A stretch of DNA of 64,000 nt. It comes from Spirochaetaceae bacterium (lineage in GTDB: Bacteria; Spirochaetota; Spirochaetia; SZUA-6; Bin103). This document shows positions 1 to 7,079 of this stretch, one piece after another. Within the stretch, counting starts at the first letter, position 1, and each line of letters opens with the position of its first letter. The DNA lies in assembly GCA_028821475.1 (NCBI GenBank), contig JAPPGB010000148.1, positions 1 to 64,000 of the forward strand, given 5' to 3'. The notes beneath the pieces were generated by a model. The model was not told the origin of the DNA. It worked only from the letters and a program-made list of their open reading frames with translations, and did no database searches. The position numbers and the translations under genes are program-made.

Positions 1-57
1 GGGCGGGGCTGGAAACCCTCCACCTACGGGTGCGCGCGCCAGCGCTCTACCCGACCG

Positions 58-175
58 TACCTGTTGCGTCAACTGGTAGCAGCGCTGAGTGCTATGGTAA
101 CGCATCGTCCGCACGAGTCCGAACCTTGAATGATCACCATGCACCGCCCGCCGCAGCCTGTCAACTGCGCGTTTC
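58..175. repeat. 120-bp direct repeat, copy 1
   Basis: This segment is nearly identical to 10361-10482, starting at TACCTGTTGCGTCAACTGG and ending shortly after a CCGCCGCAGCCTGTCAAC core, with only a few substitutions. Neither copy contains a recognisable gene. Both copies lie beside gene fragments (an AAA/GMC chimera here, oppC and binding-protein pieces at copy 2), so the repeat may be a remnant shared by the recombined segments. The first 57 bases of the window hold nothing I can identify. Confidence 0.75.
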
Positions 176-299
176 GGCTGCTTTCGGCTGATTCGGCTGA
201 ACGGGCTGCTCCAACGCCCCTGCGTCACGCCCGTGTCATACCGCCGGTAACGGGCCGTGGTTCAGTTGGAGTGGGCGGCGAGGTCGCCACTTGGACAAT

Positions 300-605
300 C
301 CCCCGGCGCACCCGCCCGCGGCGGTTCATGGCCATCAGGTTGACGCCGGTGCCGGCCGGGTGGTTCTGGTCCGCCTGCAGCGGGTAACCGGCGTCGAGAC
401 ACGCCTGCAGGAACGCTTCCTGGAGCGGAGACAGTTCGGCGCGGCTCCAGCGCACCACCGGAATCGGCCCGCCGGCGCCGTGGAACTCGCCGGTGCAGTA
501 GCTGGTCATCCTCCAGCGTGCGAAACCAGGGGAGGCAGTGGCGCCAGCTCCACTCCGGGTTGCCCAGCTCCGCCCAGCGGTCGTAGTCGGCCGGCGCGGC
601 GCGAC
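300..605 (-). pseudogene. GMC oxidoreductase fragment (frameshifted)
   Basis: Read on the minus strand, one frame gives DYDRWAELGNPEWSW followed by a leucine-proline-tryptophan-phenylalanine and LEDD stretch. After a frameshift near 505 a second frame gives GAGGPIPVVRW, ELSPLQEAFLQACLDAGYP and DQNHPAGTGV. These are in the right order for the substrate-side part of a glucose-methanol-choline (choline dehydrogenase type) flavoprotein. The FAD-binding N-terminus and the catalytic C-terminus are absent. The piece is joined directly, without its own start, to the 5' end of an AAA-ATPase gene at 606-800. It cannot make a functional enzyme. The family match is from memory of the motifs. Confidence 0.6.
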
Positions 606-800
606 GGTAGCCGCGCCCGGTCAGCACCTCGGCCAGCGCCAGCAGCGCCGACGTCTTGCCGGTCTGCCGCGGCGCGTGCAGCACGAAGTACTTCTCGTCT
701 CGCACCAGCCGAAGGACTTCGTCCAGGTCGATGCGCTCAAGCGGCGGGATGCAATAGTGCTTGGCGGCTTGACGGGATCGGCAGTGTTGAACGAACGCAT
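606..800 (-). pseudogene. 5' fragment of AAA-ATPase/PD-(D/E)XK family (copy 1)
   Basis: The ATG at 800 begins MRSFNTADPVK, matching the N-terminus of the intact gene at 11249-12823. One base is missing after the PVKP codons, so the continuation HYCIPPLERIDLDEVL and the Walker A motif APRQTGKTS lie in the next frame. Homology stops after a GRGYR motif near 606, where a GMC oxidoreductase fragment begins. Only about 60 of some 520 codons remain, with no Walker B and no nuclease domain. The upstream region to about 867 is also shared with the 11249-12823 copy, including a near-palindrome (852-867). Confidence 0.75.
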
Positions 801-851
801 GTTGCGACCCTCGTTGCCGACGCTTGGGGTTGGCCCGACGCCTTTCGTGGA

Positions 852-867
852 GTGTATCATGCTACAC
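852..867. promoter_or_regulatory. Near-palindrome upstream of AAA copy 1
   Basis: GTGTATCATGCTACAC is an imperfect 16-bp palindrome about 50 bases upstream of the ATG of the AAA copy-1 fragment. The homologous position upstream of the intact copy has the perfect palindrome GTAGCATGCTAC (12886-12897). Conservation of the dyad suggests an operator or a promoter element, but no factor is known. The rest of 868-994 holds nothing I recognise. Confidence 0.35.
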
Positions 868-994
868 TGGTAGGCATGGCCCTGCGACCCCTGCGCCCCT
901 GCGAGCTTACCGCGCAGCCGACCAGCCGGGCTATCGCTGCCGCTGCTCGGCCGGGAATTGACGCGCGCTTTGGCGGCGAGAGATAATCATATCT

Positions 995-1309
995 ATGTCG
1001 ACGAAATCAGACAGAAGGTCTCGCACGGAAACCGCTCGCGAACACCGGGTATCTGCAACGGAGGCGAGCCGCTCGTTCTCGAGGCTCCTCGACCGGATCG
1101 AGTCCGAGGGCGGTCGTTTCCTCGTCCATCGCCGCGGAACTGACGTCTGCGTCATGGCACCGCCGCCGGTGACTCCTCGCCGCGCGTCCGAGTGCATCGC
1201 ACATCTGCGCAATCGATCCCCGGTCCTGCTCGACGGGGACTTTGGCAACGATCTGCGAGACATCCTGGCTGGCGAGGCGGTGGAGGAGCCTTCCTCCTGG
1301 GACTCCTGA
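995..1309 (+). CDS. Phd/YefM-like antitoxin
   Basis: A 104-residue protein whose segment VSATEASRSFSRLLDRIESEG (about residues 22-42) followed by FLVHRRG matches the N-terminal DNA-binding fold of Phd/YefM antitoxins. The remaining 55 residues are the expected variable toxin-binding tail. The ATG at 995 directly follows a small dyad, AGATA-N4-TATCT (981-994), which could be the autoregulatory operator of such modules. The stop codon overlaps the start of the PIN-domain toxin gene, so the pair is translationally coupled. The family predicts that this protein neutralises the downstream RNase and represses the operon; neither is shown by sequence alone. Confidence 0.75.
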   Translation: MSTKSDRRSRTETAREHRVSATEASRSFSRLLDRIESEGGRFLVHRRGTDVCVMAPPPVTPRRASECIAHLRNRSPVLLDGDFGNDLRDILAGEAVEEPSSWDS

Positions 1310-1713
1310 TCGATTCCACGGCATGCATCCACGCCGAACGAAGCCGCCGCACGCCGGAGGAACTTGTCGGCGAGATCATGGAGCGCTGGGGTGACGCCGA
1401 ACTGTGGGTTTCCGTGATGAGCGCAGCGGAGTTGTTTCATGGCTACTGGCGAGCCGACCACCCGTCGCAACGAGCAAGACGAGAGGAATTTATCGAGGCG
1501 CTTTTGGCGACGATTCCGGTGCTCCCTGTCACGCTCACCGTAGCGCGCGTGGTTGGGCAGATCGATGCGCAACTGAGCGCGGCGGGACAGAGAATCCCGA
1601 CCTCGGACCTGCTAATTGCGGCAACCGCGCTATCCCGAGGCGACGCGATCGTCACCGGGGATGCGCGCCACTTCGACCGCGTCGCTGGGCTCACCGTGCA
1701 CCACTTCACGTGA
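1297..1713 (+). CDS. PIN-domain toxin (VapC-like RNase)
   Basis: A PIN-domain protein of about 138 residues. The first acidic residue is in LLIDSTACI, a glutamate is in SAAELFHGY, further acids are in TSDLLIAATAL, and a late aspartate lies in GDARHFDRV. This is the usual metal-binding set of VapC-type endoribonucleases, which cut tRNA or other RNA when released from the antitoxin. The start is uncertain. I place it at a CTG (1297) because GGAGGAG lies 9 bases upstream and the fold starts just after it; CTG 1306 is also possible, and ATG 1192 would add about 35 non-conserved residues overlapping the antitoxin. It overlaps the antitoxin stop, giving a two-gene toxin-antitoxin operon. Confidence 0.8.
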   Translation: MGLLIDSTACIHAERSRRTPEELVGEIMERWGDAELWVSVMSAAELFHGYWRADHPSQRARREEFIEALLATIPVLPVTLTVARVVGQIDAQLSAAGQRIPTSDLLIAATALSRGDAIVTGDARHFDRVAGLTVHHFT

Positions 1714-1805
1714 GCCACGCCGAGTCAGGCGGGACGATGACAGCCGCGCCTACTAGCGCCCCGAAACCGCCGCCTTACGGCGACGCTTCCGGCCCAGCCG
1801 GCCTA

Positions 1806-1842
1806 CCCTAGGAGTCTGTCGCAATCCGACAGACTCCTAGGG
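1806..1842. repeat. 16-bp-arm palindrome with CTAG ends (copy A)
   Basis: CCCTAGGAGTCTGTCG and its exact reverse complement are separated by five bases. It lies between the convergent PIN toxin (ends 1713) and a minus-strand permease gene (ends 1863), so it could act as a bidirectional terminator, although neither side has a long T tract. The same core, AGGAGTCTGTCG with CGACAGACTCCTAG, recurs at 27694-27740 with a 20-base centre, so it is a repeat family. The outer CTAG and the shared inverted ends would fit a decayed miniature inverted-repeat element, but this is speculative. Confidence 0.6.
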
Positions 1843-1862
1843 TCTTGTTCTTGATGGCTCTC

Positions 1863-3110
1863 TTAGACCGACCGGGGGGCATCGGCACCGAGGCGGCCGC
1901 CACTCCCTCGCAGCCGCGGGTCGAGCAGGTCGCGCACGGCATCGCCGAACATGTTCAGGCTGTAGACCACGATGGTCAGGCACAGGCCGGGCCAGAGCGC
2001 CAGCCACGGCGCCTGCTCCATGTACTTGCGCCCGTCCCGGCTCAGCAGCGTCCCCCAGCTCGGAATCTCAACCGGCAGACCGAATCCGAGGAAGCTCAAG
2101 CTGGCCTCGCTGATGATCACCGCGCCGATGTTGATGCTGAACACCACGATGATCGGCGCCGCCACGTTGGGCAGCACATGGCGCACCAGCGCTCCCAGCC
2201 GGGTGCTGCCGGTGGCGGTGGCCGCCTGCAGGTAGTCGTGCTCCTTCACCGCGATCACCGCGCCTCTGACCAGCCGCGAGGCCACCACGCCGCCGGAGAC
2301 GCCCAGCACCAGGATCAGTTGCAGCAGGCCCTGTCCGACCAGCGACATGATGGTCAGCAACAGCAGCAGCCCCGGAAACGCTATCCAGGCATCGACGACC
2401 CGCTGCACCACCAGGTCCAGCTTGCCGCCGAAGAACCCGGCCGTGCCGCCGATCAGCACCGCGACCAGGACGTTGAGGGTGGTCGCCAGCAGGCCCACGA
2501 ACATGGAGATGCGAGCCCCGTGAGTGTTGCGGCTCAAGTAGTCGCGCCCCAACTGGTCGGTACCCATGGGATGCTCGACCGACGGGGGTTGCAGCAGGGC
2601 TCTCAGGTTCGTTTCATCGAACGGGTAGGGCGCCAGCACGTCGCCGAAGATCGCCACCAGGATCAAGGCCAGCACCACCACCACGCCGCCGGCGGCGCCG
2701 AGCGGCTTCTCGCGCCACAGCCGGACCAGGAAATAAGCTAGCCCGTGACGTCTTCCGGCTGCGCCTGCTGCTGGTGCGGGTACCCCATCCGCCATACGCG
2801 AACGGAGTCTGCCCGCGATCTTCTCCTCCACCGGCCAATCGCCGAGCAGCGAGTTGCCGAGGGTGCCGCGCCGCAGAATTCCCTCCAGCCAGCGTCCGTA
2901 CTGCACGTGCACCGGCACGTCCAGCCCCAGCGCATGCAGCAGCGCCTCGCGGTCGACGCCGTACATGGCGTTCTGGTCGGACGCCAGCATGGTGTCCACG
3001 ACATCGCCGGGGATGAAACGCGCCGACAGGAACACCAGGATGCTCAGCAGGAACAGGGTGGGAATGAAGAGCAAGATCCGCCTGACGACGTATGCTCGCA
3101 TGTGATGCAC
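1863..3110 (-). CDS. OppB-OppC in-frame fusion permease (deletion product)
   Basis: Residues 1-102 match the N-terminus of a DppB/OppB permease: first transmembrane helix, RFIPGDVVDTM, and HVQYGRW with EEKIAGRL. From about residue 118 (GLAYFLVRLWREKPLG) the protein is a complete DppC/OppC permease with LGRDYLSR, the EAA-type loop LGALVRHVLPN and a LLDPRLRG end. The neighbouring intact pair (7080-8045 and 6069-7073) shows what is missing: two thirds of oppB, including its EAA loop, and the gene boundary. The frame survived, so a 415-residue chimera could be made, but it lacks the helices a permease dimer needs. It is probably nonfunctional, and the binding-protein gene upstream is also broken. 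Confidence 0.8.
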   Translation of the reverse strand: MHHMRAYVVRRILLFIPTLFLLSILVFLSARFIPGDVVDTMLASDQNAMYGVDREALLHALGLDVPVHVQYGRWLEGILRRGTLGNSLLGDWPVEEKIAGRLRSRMADGVPAPAAGAAGRRHGLAYFLVRLWREKPLGAAGGVVVVLALILVAIFGDVLAPYPFDETNLRALLQPPSVEHPMGTDQLGRDYLSRNTHGARISMFVGLLATTLNVLVAVLIGGTAGFFGGKLDLVVQRVVDAWIAFPGLLLLLTIMSLVGQGLLQLILVLGVSGGVVASRLVRGAVIAVKEHDYLQAATATGSTRLGALVRHVLPNVAAPIIVVFSINIGAVIISEASLSFLGFGLPVEIPSWGTLLSRDGRKYMEQAPWLALWPGLCLTIVVYSLNMFGDAVRDLLDPRLRGSGGRLGADAPRSV

Positions 3111-3119
3111 CTGGTCCGA

Positions 3120-3590
3120 AAACGCCGGCCGTCAGCTCGCGGCCGTTCATCGGTGCCTTGTCGTGCCAGTGAACGCCCCGGCGGATGTTGAAGACGGCCG
3201 TGGTGGTGTCCGGCGTTTCCCAGCTCTCCGCCAGTCGGCCGGTAAGGACCGACAGCGGGAAGTAGAAGAACCCGCCGGTGAGGTCGTTTTCGCCGCGGTC
3301 GATTCCACAGTTGACGATGCCAGTTTCTCGGTGACGCCGTCGGGTCCACGCGACGCCCTGCTGCCGAACAACGGGTCGGCGCTCGGCCGCTCCAGCTTGA
3401 CGACGAAGGTAAGTGTCCCGCCGTACTCGGGGGCGGTGACCATCTCGCCCGTGGTGGGGTCGAGCACCATCTCCTTCTCCATCGCCGCGGCCGGCTGCTC
3501 CTCTTCGCTGGCGGCCCAGGCGCCGGTTGCGGCGCGGGCCAAGCCCGCCAGTACGGAGAGGCACGTTCGAAGCGGTGCGTGCCGGTGCGT
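3120..3590 (-). pseudogene. Peptide ABC solute-binding protein, truncated and frameshifted
   Basis: The minus strand encodes ATGAWA, then MEKEMVLDPTTGEMVTAPEYGG, then after a frameshift near 3320 FYFPLSVLTGRLAESWE and HWHDKAPMNGRELTA. This follows the first 150 residues of the intact binding protein at 8143-9954. After GRELTA the homology stops and the sequence runs directly into the start region of the fused permease, so about 450 codons were deleted. The signal peptide reads out of frame at its start. The gene is dead. Bases 3591-3714 hold nothing recognisable. Confidence 0.8.
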
Positions 3591-3714
3591 GCCGCCGGAC
3601 TCGCCGGCTATATTGTTTCCATGTAATCGCGCAGCATGGAGACGGACCGTGCCAAGCCGAGGCTCTCAAGCGCCGCCAAATGCTAGTGCCGTAAATGCCG
3701 TGAATTGACAATCC

Positions 3715-3990
3715 TCACCCGAGTGACCGGCGGCGACCGGACCCTGGTTGAGGCGTGCGGTCACGGTGGGTGCCGAGACGGCCGCCGCCGTCGCGGAGGC
3801 GCGGGTCGAGCAGGTCGCGGACGGCGTCGCCGAACATGTTGAGGCTGTAGACGGTGAGCGTCAGGCACAGGCCGGGCCACAGCGCCAGCCACGGCGCCTG
3901 CTCCATGTACCTGCGCCCGTCCCGGCTCAGCAGCGTCCCCCAGCTCGGAATCTCGGGCGACAGGCCGAAGCCCAGGAAGCTCAGCCCGGT
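3715..3990 (-). pseudogene. oppC 3' fragment
   Basis: The minus strand encodes LSFLGFGLSPEIPSWGTLL, MEQAPWLALWPGLCLTLTVYS and FGDAVRDLLDPRLRDGGG, the last 75 or so residues of a DppC-type permease. The nucleotide sequence is very close to 6121-6340, the 3' end of the intact oppC. The preceding 24 codons (MSQSMTWLSS...) are unrelated to oppC. The two oppC 3' ends are direct repeats that bracket the AAA-ATPase gene and higA, as expected if a duplication or an insertion with recombination placed that block here. Confidence 0.8.
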
Positions 3991-4027
3991 CCGGTGGGAA
4001 CGCTGAAGTCGACCATCCATCCAGACC

Positions 4028-5662
4028 GTGGATGACAACCACGTCATGCTCTGCGACAATGCCGCCCATGGCCACGGTGCGCACGTTCAACACGGAGGGG
4101 CCCGTAGTGGCTGCGGACCACTACTGCATCCGCTGGAGCGTATCGATCTGGACGCGGTGCTCGGCTTGATCCGGGACAAGAAGTACTTCGTGCTGCACGC
4201 GCCGCGGCAGACCGGCAAGACCTCGGCGCTGCTGGAGTTGCGCGACCTGCTGAACGGCGGCGCGCAGGGCGACTTCCGTTGCGTGTACGCGAACGTCGAG
4301 GCGGGCCAGGCGATGCGCGAAAACGTGGCGGAAGCGATGCGCACCGTGCTGTCCCAGTTTGCGCTCAGGGCGAGTCTGACGTTGGGCGACGACACGCTGC
4401 AGCGCGTCTGCAGCGAGGCCATGAACAGCGCCGGGCCGGGTGGCGCCCTGAGCCTGACGCTGAGCCGCTGGGCGGCTGCCGACCGCAAGCCGCTGGTGCT
4501 GCTGATCGACGAGATCGACGCACTGGTGGGCGACACCCTGCTGTCGGTGCTGCGGCAGTTGCGCAGCGGCTACGACCAGCGCCCGGCCGCCTTCCCGCAC
4601 AGCATCATCCTGTGCGGGGTGCGCGACGTGCGCGACTACCGCATCCACTCCACCGCCGAGGATCGCATGGTGCTCGGCGGCAGCGCCTTCAACGTCAAGG
4701 CCAAGTCGCTGCGCCTGGGTGACTTCTCGGAGCGGGAGGTGCGCGCGCTGCTGGCGCAGCACACGGCCGCGACCGGGCAGGCGTTCACGGCGGAGGCGGT
4801 GCGGCTGATCCTGACGCGGACCGCCGGGCAGCCGTGGCTGGTGAACGCGCTGTGCCGGGAGGCGTGCTTTGAGGACGAGGTGGGGCGTAACCGTGAACGC
4901 CCGATCACGGCGGACGCCATCGTGGCGGCGCAGGAGCGGCTGATCCTGCGCCGCGACACGCATATCGACGAACTGGCGAACAAGCTGCGCGAGGAGCGCG
5001 TGCGGCGCTTGGTGGAGCCGATTCTGACCGGCGCGGCGGAGACCGCGTGCTCGGACGAGGACCTGTACTATGTTCGCGACCTGGGGCTGGTGGCGCAGGC
5101 CGACGACGGACCGCCGCGCATCGCCAACCCCATCTACGCCGAGGTAGTGCCGCGCCATCTGAACTACGCGGTGCAGGAGACGCTGCCGCAGCGGATGGTG
5201 TGGTATGTAGACGCGGCCGGCGTGCTGGATGTTGAGGGGCTGATCGCGGCGTTCCAGGAATTCTTCCGCGAGCACTCCGAGCACTGGGTGCAGCGTTTCG
5301 AGCAGTACCACGAGGCGGGCCCCCAGTTGCTGCTGCAGGCGCACCTGCAGCGCATCGTCAACGGCGGCGGGCGTATCGAGCGCGAGTACGCGCTCGGGCG
5401 CGGGCGCACCGACCTGCTGATCGTGTGGCCGCAGGGCGGGCGCGAGCGGCGCTTCGTGGTGGAGTGCAAGGTGCTGCGCAAGGGGTTGGAGCGGACCATC
5501 GCCGAGGGGGTGGAGCAGACGCAGGGCTACATGGACCGGTGCGGGGCGGAGGCGGGCCACCTGGTCGTGTTCGACCGCACGCCGGACCGGACCTGGGCGG
5601 AAAAGATCTTCCGCCGCGCGCCGGCGGAAGCCGGCGTCCCGGTCACGGTCTGGGGGATGTAG
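4028..5662 (+). CDS. AAA-ATPase with C-terminal PD-(D/E)XK nuclease domain (copy 2)
   Basis: A protein of up to 544 residues. Walker A is APRQTGKTS (about residues 57-65) and Walker B is PLVLLIDEID. A winged-helix-like middle follows, and a C-terminal restriction-type fold has the acidic site in GRGRTDLLIVWP and FVVECKV. This is the AAA-like ATPase plus DUF1703-type nuclease architecture, of unknown role. Comparison with the copy at 11249-12823 shows that four bases are missing in the codons for CIPPLER. The equivalent start, ATG 4068 (MATVRTFNT), is therefore out of frame, and translation would have to begin at an unrelated ATG such as 4028. The rest is intact. It sits between oppC repeats and ends 19 bases before a higB stub. 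Confidence 0.75.
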   Translation: MDDNHVMLCDNAAHGHGAHVQHGGARSGCGPLLHPLERIDLDAVLGLIRDKKYFVLHAPRQTGKTSALLELRDLLNGGAQGDFRCVYANVEAGQAMRENVAEAMRTVLSQFALRASLTLGDDTLQRVCSEAMNSAGPGGALSLTLSRWAAADRKPLVLLIDEIDALVGDTLLSVLRQLRSGYDQRPAAFPHSIILCGVRDVRDYRIHSTAEDRMVLGGSAFNVKAKSLRLGDFSEREVRALLAQHTAATGQAFTAEAVRLILTRTAGQPWLVNALCREACFEDEVGRNRERPITADAIVAAQERLILRRDTHIDELANKLREERVRRLVEPILTGAAETACSDEDLYYVRDLGLVAQADDGPPRIANPIYAEVVPRHLNYAVQETLPQRMVWYVDAAGVLDVEGLIAAFQEFFREHSEHWVQRFEQYHEAGPQLLLQAHLQRIVNGGGRIEREYALGRGRTDLLIVWPQGGRERRFVVECKVLRKGLERTIAEGVEQTQGYMDRCGAEAGHLVVFDRTPDRTWAEKIFRRAPAEAGVPVTVWGM

Positions 5663-5681
5663 CGCTCGCAGCCCGTGGTAG

Positions 5682-5744
5682 CGCATTTGCTTCGAGTTCC
5701 GCAGAGGTGACGCTCATGAGGTTGAGATCGTCGACTACCATTAG
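5682..5744 (+). pseudogene. HigB toxin C-terminal stub
   Basis: The 20 codons before TAG 5742-5744 read RICFEFRRGDAHEVEIVDYH, the standard end of HigB/RelE-type toxins (GDAYDVEIVDYH in typical members). No other part of higB is present: the preceding codon in frame is a stop and the AAA-ATPase gene ends just upstream at 5662. A higA gene follows at the usual distance. The toxin has therefore been lost, probably when the AAA gene arrived. Confidence 0.75.
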
Positions 5745-5763
5745 CGGGTAGGAGGTACAAGTT

Positions 5764-6054
5764 ATGGTCCCGATTTCGCACCCCGGCCGGTTGCTCAAGC
5801 GTGAGCTTGAAGCCCGCCGCCTGAGCGCCAACCGCTTGGCGCTCGACCTTGCTGTTCCGTCCGGCCGCATCACCGACATCCTGAATGGACGCCGTTCCAT
5901 CACCGCCGACACCGCGCTGCGCCTCGGGCGCTACTTTGGTAACAGCCCCCGCTTCTGGCTCGATCTCCAGGGGCAATACGATCTGGCGACCGTCGAACGT
6001 GAACGCGGTCCCGAGATCTCCAGCCAGGTGCGCCCGGTCCACGCCGAGGTCTGA
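5764..6054 (+). CDS. higA: HigA-family XRE antitoxin (orphan)
   Basis: A 96-residue XRE-type helix-turn-helix protein with the HigA signature: HPGRLLKRELEARRLSANRLA, DILNGRRSIT, ADTALRLGRYFG, and FWLDLQGQYDLA. HigA binds and silences the HigB ribosome-dependent mRNase and represses the operon. The ATG 5764 follows TAGGAGG at 5750-5756, which is a strong ribosome site. Its partner HigB is reduced to 20 codons (5682-5744), so this antitoxin is an orphan and might act only as a regulator or against a distant HigB. It faces the convergent oppC gene, ending 15 bases before that gene's stop. Confidence 0.9.
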   Translation: MVPISHPGRLLKRELEARRLSANRLALDLAVPSGRITDILNGRRSITADTALRLGRYFGNSPRFWLDLQGQYDLATVERERGPEISSQVRPVHAEV

Positions 6055-6068
6055 TAGCGCGCGCATCC

Positions 6069-7073
6069 TCACGGGCGTGATTGGCGGCGCCCCGATCGGG
6101 GCCGTGCCCGCTGGTCGCGGTGGGTTCCGAGACGGCCGCCGCCGCCGCGGAGGCGCGGGTCGAGCAGGTCGCGGACGGCGTCGCCGAACATGTTGAGGCT
6201 GTAGACGGTGAGCGTCAGGCACAGGCCGGGCCACAGCGCCAGCCACGGCGCCTGCTCCATGTACTTGCGCCCGTCCCGGCTCAGCAGCGTCCCCCAGCTC
6301 GGAATCTCAACCGGCAGACCGAATCCGAGGAAGCTCAAGCTGGCCTCGCTGATGATCACCGCGCCGATGTTGATGCTGAACACCACGATGATCGGCGCCG
6401 CCACGTTGGGCAGCACGTGGCGCACCAGCGCTCCCATCCGGGTGCTGCCGGTGGCGGTGGCCGCCTGCAGGTAGTCGTGCTCCTTGACCGCGATCACCGC
6501 GCCTCGGACCAGCCGCGAGGCCACCACGCCGCCCGAGATGCCCAGCACCAGGATCAGTTGCAGCAGGCCCTGTCCGACCAGCGACATGATGGTCAGCAAC
6601 AGCAGCAGCCCCGGAAACGCCATCCAGGCGTCGACGACCCGCTGCACCACCAAGTCCAGCTTGCCGCCGAAGAACCCGGCCGTTCCGCCGATCAAGACGG
6701 CAACGACGACGTTGAGGCTGGTCGCCAGCAGACCAACGAACATGGAGATACGAGCCCCGTGGATGTTGCGGCTCAAGTAGTCGCGCCCCAACTGGTCGGT
6801 ACCCATCAGGTGTTCGGCCGACGGCGGCTTGAGCAGGTCCCTCAGGTTCACTTCATCGAACGGATAGGGGGCCAGCACGTCGGCGAAGATCGCCACCAGG
6901 ATCAGGGCCAGCACGACTACGCCGCCGACGGCTCCAAGCGGCTTCTCGCGCCCCAGCCGGACCAGGAAGTGAGCCAGTCCGGAACCTCCGCCCCGCTCGC
7001 GCGGTCCGCCGGCCGCTGCTGGTGTTTGGGCGGCGTCCCCGACATGCCGGTCGCCCATTCGCTCGGTCGCCAT
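6069..7073 (-). CDS. Peptide ABC transporter permease, DppC/OppC type
   Basis: A 334-residue inner-membrane permease. A cytoplasmic N-terminal stretch ends in LAHFLVRLGREKPLG, then come six predicted membrane segments. The MGTDQLGRDYLSR motif is at about residue 94, and the EAA-type loop contacting the ATPase is around MGALVRHVLPN. The C-terminus LLDPRLRGGGG is typical. The start ATG 7073 lies six bases after the oppB stop (7080), so the two are co-translated. It lacks the large periplasmic insertion seen in the OppC proteins at 22028, 26438 and 50153. Its 3' end is duplicated at 3715-3990. Substrate probably peptides; not determinable from sequence. Confidence 0.92.
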   Translation of the reverse strand: MATERMGDRHVGDAAQTPAAAGGPRERGGGSGLAHFLVRLGREKPLGAVGGVVVLALILVAIFADVLAPYPFDEVNLRDLLKPPSAEHLMGTDQLGRDYLSRNIHGARISMFVGLLATSLNVVVAVLIGGTAGFFGGKLDLVVQRVVDAWMAFPGLLLLLTIMSLVGQGLLQLILVLGISGGVVASRLVRGAVIAVKEHDYLQAATATGSTRMGALVRHVLPNVAAPIIVVFSINIGAVIISEASLSFLGFGLPVEIPSWGTLLSRDGRKYMEQAPWLALWPGLCLTLTVYSLNMFGDAVRDLLDPRLRGGGGRLGTHRDQRARPRSGRRQSRP

Positions 7074-7079
7074 ACCTGG

